A stretch of DNA of 64,000 bases. Origin: an uncultured Dehalococcoidia bacterium. GTDB taxonomy: Bacteria; Chloroflexota; Dehalococcoidia; Lucifugimonadales; UBA3495. The stretch spans positions 248,001-312,000 of the forward strand of contig CATOSK010000001.1 in the NCBI GenBank assembly GCA_951812535.1, written 5' to 3'. The position numbers were made by a program, and so were the translations under genes. Of this stretch, positions 61,761 to 64,000 are shown piece after piece (the stretch's first letter is position 1; each line of letters opens with the position of its first letter). Below the pieces are notes generated by a model. It saw nothing but the letters and a program-made list of their open reading frames with translations. It did no database searches and was not told the origin of the DNA.

Positions 61761-62002
61761 ATTTTCTCTCCCGCCCGGAGCGATTTAGCAGTGCAATCCC
61801 ATAGGGTCTGGGTCGACCCTTTTACCCCACCTTCCGGCATGCCCGTACCCGACCCGGCGCGACGGGCGGCGGCGTTGAGACAAGTTGCCTTGCGCTGGCG
61901 GCGGAGTCGCAAAAAACAATCAAGACCCCCGTCACCTGTTCCCCCCAGAATCGCGTTGACCGTTCAGTGGGAGTTTGACCCAACTGGAACTCATCAGGTA
62001 GG

Positions 62003-62020
62003 ACCCCGGCCTGCCGGGGT
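62003..62020. repeat. GC-rich hairpin upstream of the desulfurase gene
   Basis: ACCCCGG (62003-62009) and CCGGGGT (62014-62020) make a seven-pair stem with a CCTG loop. No T-run. It is about 60 bases upstream of the -10 at 62084. Confidence 0.5.
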
Positions 62021-62080
62021 TGTCAATCGACAATTCCGCGAATAGGCCCGCTCCCATGCGGCCTTCCCACCCTGCTCCTA

Positions 62081-62089
62081 TGCTAAAAT
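62081..62089 (+). promoter_or_regulatory. Extended -10 promoter of the desulfurase gene
   Basis: TGC then TAAAAT at 62084-62089, with start near 62096 and the ATG at 62114. No consensus -35. Confidence 0.5.
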
Positions 62090-62113
62090 TATGGAAGCGA
62101 ATGGAGCTGCCCT

Positions 62114-63304
62114 ATGGAGCTGCCAGCAACGATATATCTCGACCACGCCGGCACCACCGCCACAGATCCCGAAGTTCTGGAGGCGATGCTGCCTTTCTTT
62201 ACCCACTTCTACGGGAACCCGTCCAGCATACATAACGTAGGACAGGAAGCTCGTCACGCCCTGGATACTGCCCGGGAAAGAGTCGCGGCCGTCCTGAATT
62301 GCCGCAATAACGAAGTCGTGTTCACCAGCGGAGGGACAGAGGCCGACAACGCCGCCATCCACGGCGCTGCCGTCGCGCTGCAGGGCACCGGAAACCACAT
62401 CATCACCACCAGCGTTGAACACCATGCGGTACTGCATACGTGCCAGTATCTGGAAAGTATCGGGTTCGAAGTTACCTACTTGCCGGTGGATGACTACGGC
62501 GCGGTCAGTCCCGAAGCAGTGGGCAACGCAATAACCGACCGGACAACCGTGGTTTCCGTAATGTACGCCAATAACGAGATTGGCACTATTAACCCGATAT
62601 CGGAAATCGGAGCAATGGTCCGGCGCCGGGCCGGCCAGTTGGGACGCACCATCGTCATGCACACCGACGCGGTCCAGGCAGCGGGGTTCCTCGACCTGAA
62701 CGTTCGTCAACTGAACGTCGATATGCTCAGTCTGTCCGGCCATAAGTTCTACGGACCCAAGGGCTCGGGTGTATTGTTCATACGTCGAGGCACACCCTAC
62801 CTTCCCCTCCTGCTGGGCGGTGGCCAGGAGCGGGAAAGGCGGTCCGGCACAGAAAACATCGCTGCTATCGTAGGGCTATCGGTCGCCCTCGAAACCGCCA
62901 ACGCCACTCGCCTCGAGACAGGCGTTTACTGCGCCGCCCTTCGCGACCGGATCGTAGACAGGATCTCAGCGGAGATTGATGGGGCCATCCTTAACGGCCA
63001 TCCGTCCAGCCGCTTGCCCAACAACGTCAACTTTTCCTTCTCAGGCGTGGAGGGGGAGTCGCTCCTCTTGGGCCTGGATTTGGCAGGGATCGCCGCTTCG
63101 TCGGGCAGCGCATGCAGTTCCGGTTCCCTGGAGCCCTCCCATGTGCTCTTGGCATTGGGCCAAACCGCCGAAACCGCCCGGGGCAGCCTGCGGATGACAT
63201 TGGGAAAAAACAATACACAGGAGGAAGTCGACTACGTCCTGAACGTCTTGTCCGACCTCCTTCAGCAGCTCCGGGCGATGCCCACCCTTTCTCAGACGGG
63301 TTGA
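62114..63304 (+). CDS. iscS: Cysteine desulfurase (NifS/IscS)
   Basis: A 396-residue PLP enzyme that releases sulfur from cysteine for Fe-S clusters and tRNA thiolation. [15 protein letters not shown] is at the start, GTEADNAAI near residue 76, HHAVLHT with the PLP-stacking His, the Lys in [17 protein letters not shown] near residue 210 and the persulfide Cys in [10 protein letters not shown] near residue 335. The enzyme could also supply selenium for SelD/SelA. No iscU/iscR is next to it. Its start codon is ATG in a short direct repeat (ATGGAGCTGCC twice), so 62114 is fixed by frame and homology. Confidence 0.93.
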   Translation: MELPATIYLDHAGTTATDPEVLEAMLPFFTHFYGNPSSIHNVGQEARHALDTARERVAAVLNCRNNEVVFTSGGTEADNAAIHGAAVALQGTGNHIITTSVEHHAVLHTCQYLESIGFEVTYLPVDDYGAVSPEAVGNAITDRTTVVSVMYANNEIGTINPISEIGAMVRRRAGQLGRTIVMHTDAVQAAGFLDLNVRQLNVDMLSLSGHKFYGPKGSGVLFIRRGTPYLPLLLGGGQERERRSGTENIAAIVGLSVALETANATRLETGVYCAALRDRIVDRISAEIDGAILNGHPSSRLPNNVNFSFSGVEGESLLLGLDLAGIAASSGSACSSGSLEPSHVLLALGQTAETARGSLRMTLGKNNTQEEVDYVLNVLSDLLQQLRAMPTLSQTG

Positions 63305-63376
63305 CCCCACACGAAACCGGCGTCAAGGCCGCAGTCACTGAAGTATTACTTACTTTAGCTTAGGGGGATTTAGGGG

Positions 63377-63943
63377 TTGTTGTGCAAGAGGTTCGTGTTC
63401 GGATTGATCTTAGTTGCGGCTCTGGGCTTGCCTCTCTTTGCGGCGTGCTCGGAGGCGTCTCCGTCCTTCGGGAAGTATTACCGGGGCAAAACCCTGGACG
63501 TCAGCGTGGTATCCCTGGAACGGGCCGAGGAGATCCGGTACAAGTGGCCGAGAGACGATTCCGGCAAACACTGGCGCTTGGGACCCCTGGAACAGGAGAA
63601 TGAGCTTGTCCTCCTGAGGGTCAAGGTCGAGAACCACACCGCCACCAGCGCCATCGTCAACGTGGACTCTAAAGCTGCCGAATTGAGGGATTTTTTCCGG
63701 GGTAAGTATTTCCCCATCGACATCAACGCCCGTGTCGAGGGGGCATCGGTCCCGGAGAACCCTGGGGCCGAGCGGCACATAGTGTTCCTGTGGAACGCGA
63801 CCCTCGACGATGGGTCGACCCAGGCGTTCAACCTCGCTCAAGATATGGGAATAGATGGCGTACTGGTATTTGAAGCTCCCAGGGACACCAAGTTCAAAGA
63901 GTTCCGGTGGAGGGCCGGAGACTCCCTTTCCATCGACTTCTAG
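63377..63943 (+). CDS. Lipoprotein of unknown function
   Basis: A 188-residue secreted lipoprotein with lipobox LFAAC (Cys24 from the TTG start at 63377) and a beta-rich domain containing ENELVLLRVKVENHTAT, which resembles DUF4352-like immunoglobulin-fold domains. A second TTG at 63380 is an alternative start. Same strand and 72 bases after the desulfurase gene, but no functional link is evident. Its function is unknown. Confidence 0.75.
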   Translation: MLCKRFVFGLILVAALGLPLFAACSEASPSFGKYYRGKTLDVSVVSLERAEEIRYKWPRDDSGKHWRLGPLEQENELVLLRVKVENHTATSAIVNVDSKAAELRDFFRGKYFPIDINARVEGASVPENPGAERHIVFLWNATLDDGSTQAFNLAQDMGIDGVLVFEAPRDTKFKEFRWRAGDSLSIDF

Positions 63944-64000
63944 TCGCGAAAACTCATCGTGACTCCGACAGAAGGTCCGCCTGTTGTCCAGTCTGGCGTT

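Larger units (their letters stand above)
61162..62113. other. Long non-coding stretch with several repeats
   Basis: About 950 bases between speB and the desulfurase gene with no convincing protein gene. It contains a 22-base perfect palindrome (61272-61293), a 16-base segment shared with 40547-40562, a 62-base tandem duplication (61478-61601), a 10-base triple repeat (61731-61760) and a GC-rich hairpin (62003-62020). No tRNA, rRNA or insertion sequence is seen. Base composition in places is unlike the genes around it. Confidence 0.7.

Overview
The window reads as a contiguous piece of a GC-rich, free-living bacterial chromosome. Almost everything is core metabolism and information processing, with no prophage, insertion sequence or CRISPR array. 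Several traits fit Chloroflexota, with a SAR202 or Dehalococcoidia-like lineage as my best guess: an 11-subunit complex I without its NADH module, a succinate dehydrogenase whose third subunit is HdrB-like (type E), monomeric isocitrate dehydrogenase, archaeal-type repair nucleases (EndoQ and a NucS-like protein) and a selenocysteine pathway. This placement is inferred from gene content; no 16S rRNA gene or tRNA gene was seen.

Layout. 1-3.9 kb: end of chorismate mutase, an SbcD-like nuclease, a coiled-coil zinc-ribbon protein, RNase P RNA and an HpcH/HpaI aldolase. 4.1-15.0 kb: nuoABCDHIJKLMN operon with a small DUF2007-like gene between nuoK and nuoL. 15.1-20.3 kb: NAD kinase, a Nudix ADP-ribose pyrophosphatase and the sdhA-sdhB-HdrB-like genes, ending at a clear terminator. 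20.3-21.1 kb: HigBA-type toxin-antitoxin pair. 21.1-28.2 kb (minus): class III aminotransferase, malate dehydrogenase, isocitrate dehydrogenase and a DUF255 protein. 28.4-30.3 kb: a selenocysteine-containing lipoprotein redoxin, then an esterase. 30.4-34.4 kb (minus): PaREP1/HEPN protein, NucS-like nuclease, thrS with a frameshift, and plsY. 34.6-36.3 kb: prfB with its programmed frameshift and a second PaREP1/HEPN protein. 36.4-43.4 kb (minus): riboflavin cluster dcd-ribD-ribE-ribBA, SIMPL lipoprotein, acyl-CoA dehydrogenase and a small membrane protein. 44.0-54.0 kb: selA, a hydrolase-fold protein, EndoQ, rimI, coaE, then a MoxR ATPase / Nudix / very large VWA protein set. 54.1-59.5 kb (minus): cinA and a Gld-like ABC exporter. 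59.7-64 kb: speD-speB, a 950-base non-coding stretch with several repeats, a NifS/IscS desulfurase and a lipoprotein.

How the parts fit. The electron-transport block (complex I without NuoEFG, type E SDH) sits beside TCA enzymes (malate and isocitrate dehydrogenases), suggesting an aerobic or facultatively respiring heterotroph; an acyl-CoA dehydrogenase and an aldolase fit catabolism of organic acids. The most striking item is the lipoprotein redoxin. Its only interruption is an in-frame TGA at the first Cys position of a CxxC motif, followed by a SECIS-like hairpin, and the same window encodes selA. Also worth attention are the 1088-residue VWA protein paired with a MoxR ATPase but with no RuBisCO or nitric-oxide reductase nearby, the thrS frameshift, two genes predicted to be read from leaderless mRNAs, and several unexplained short-repeat arrays in intergenic DNA.
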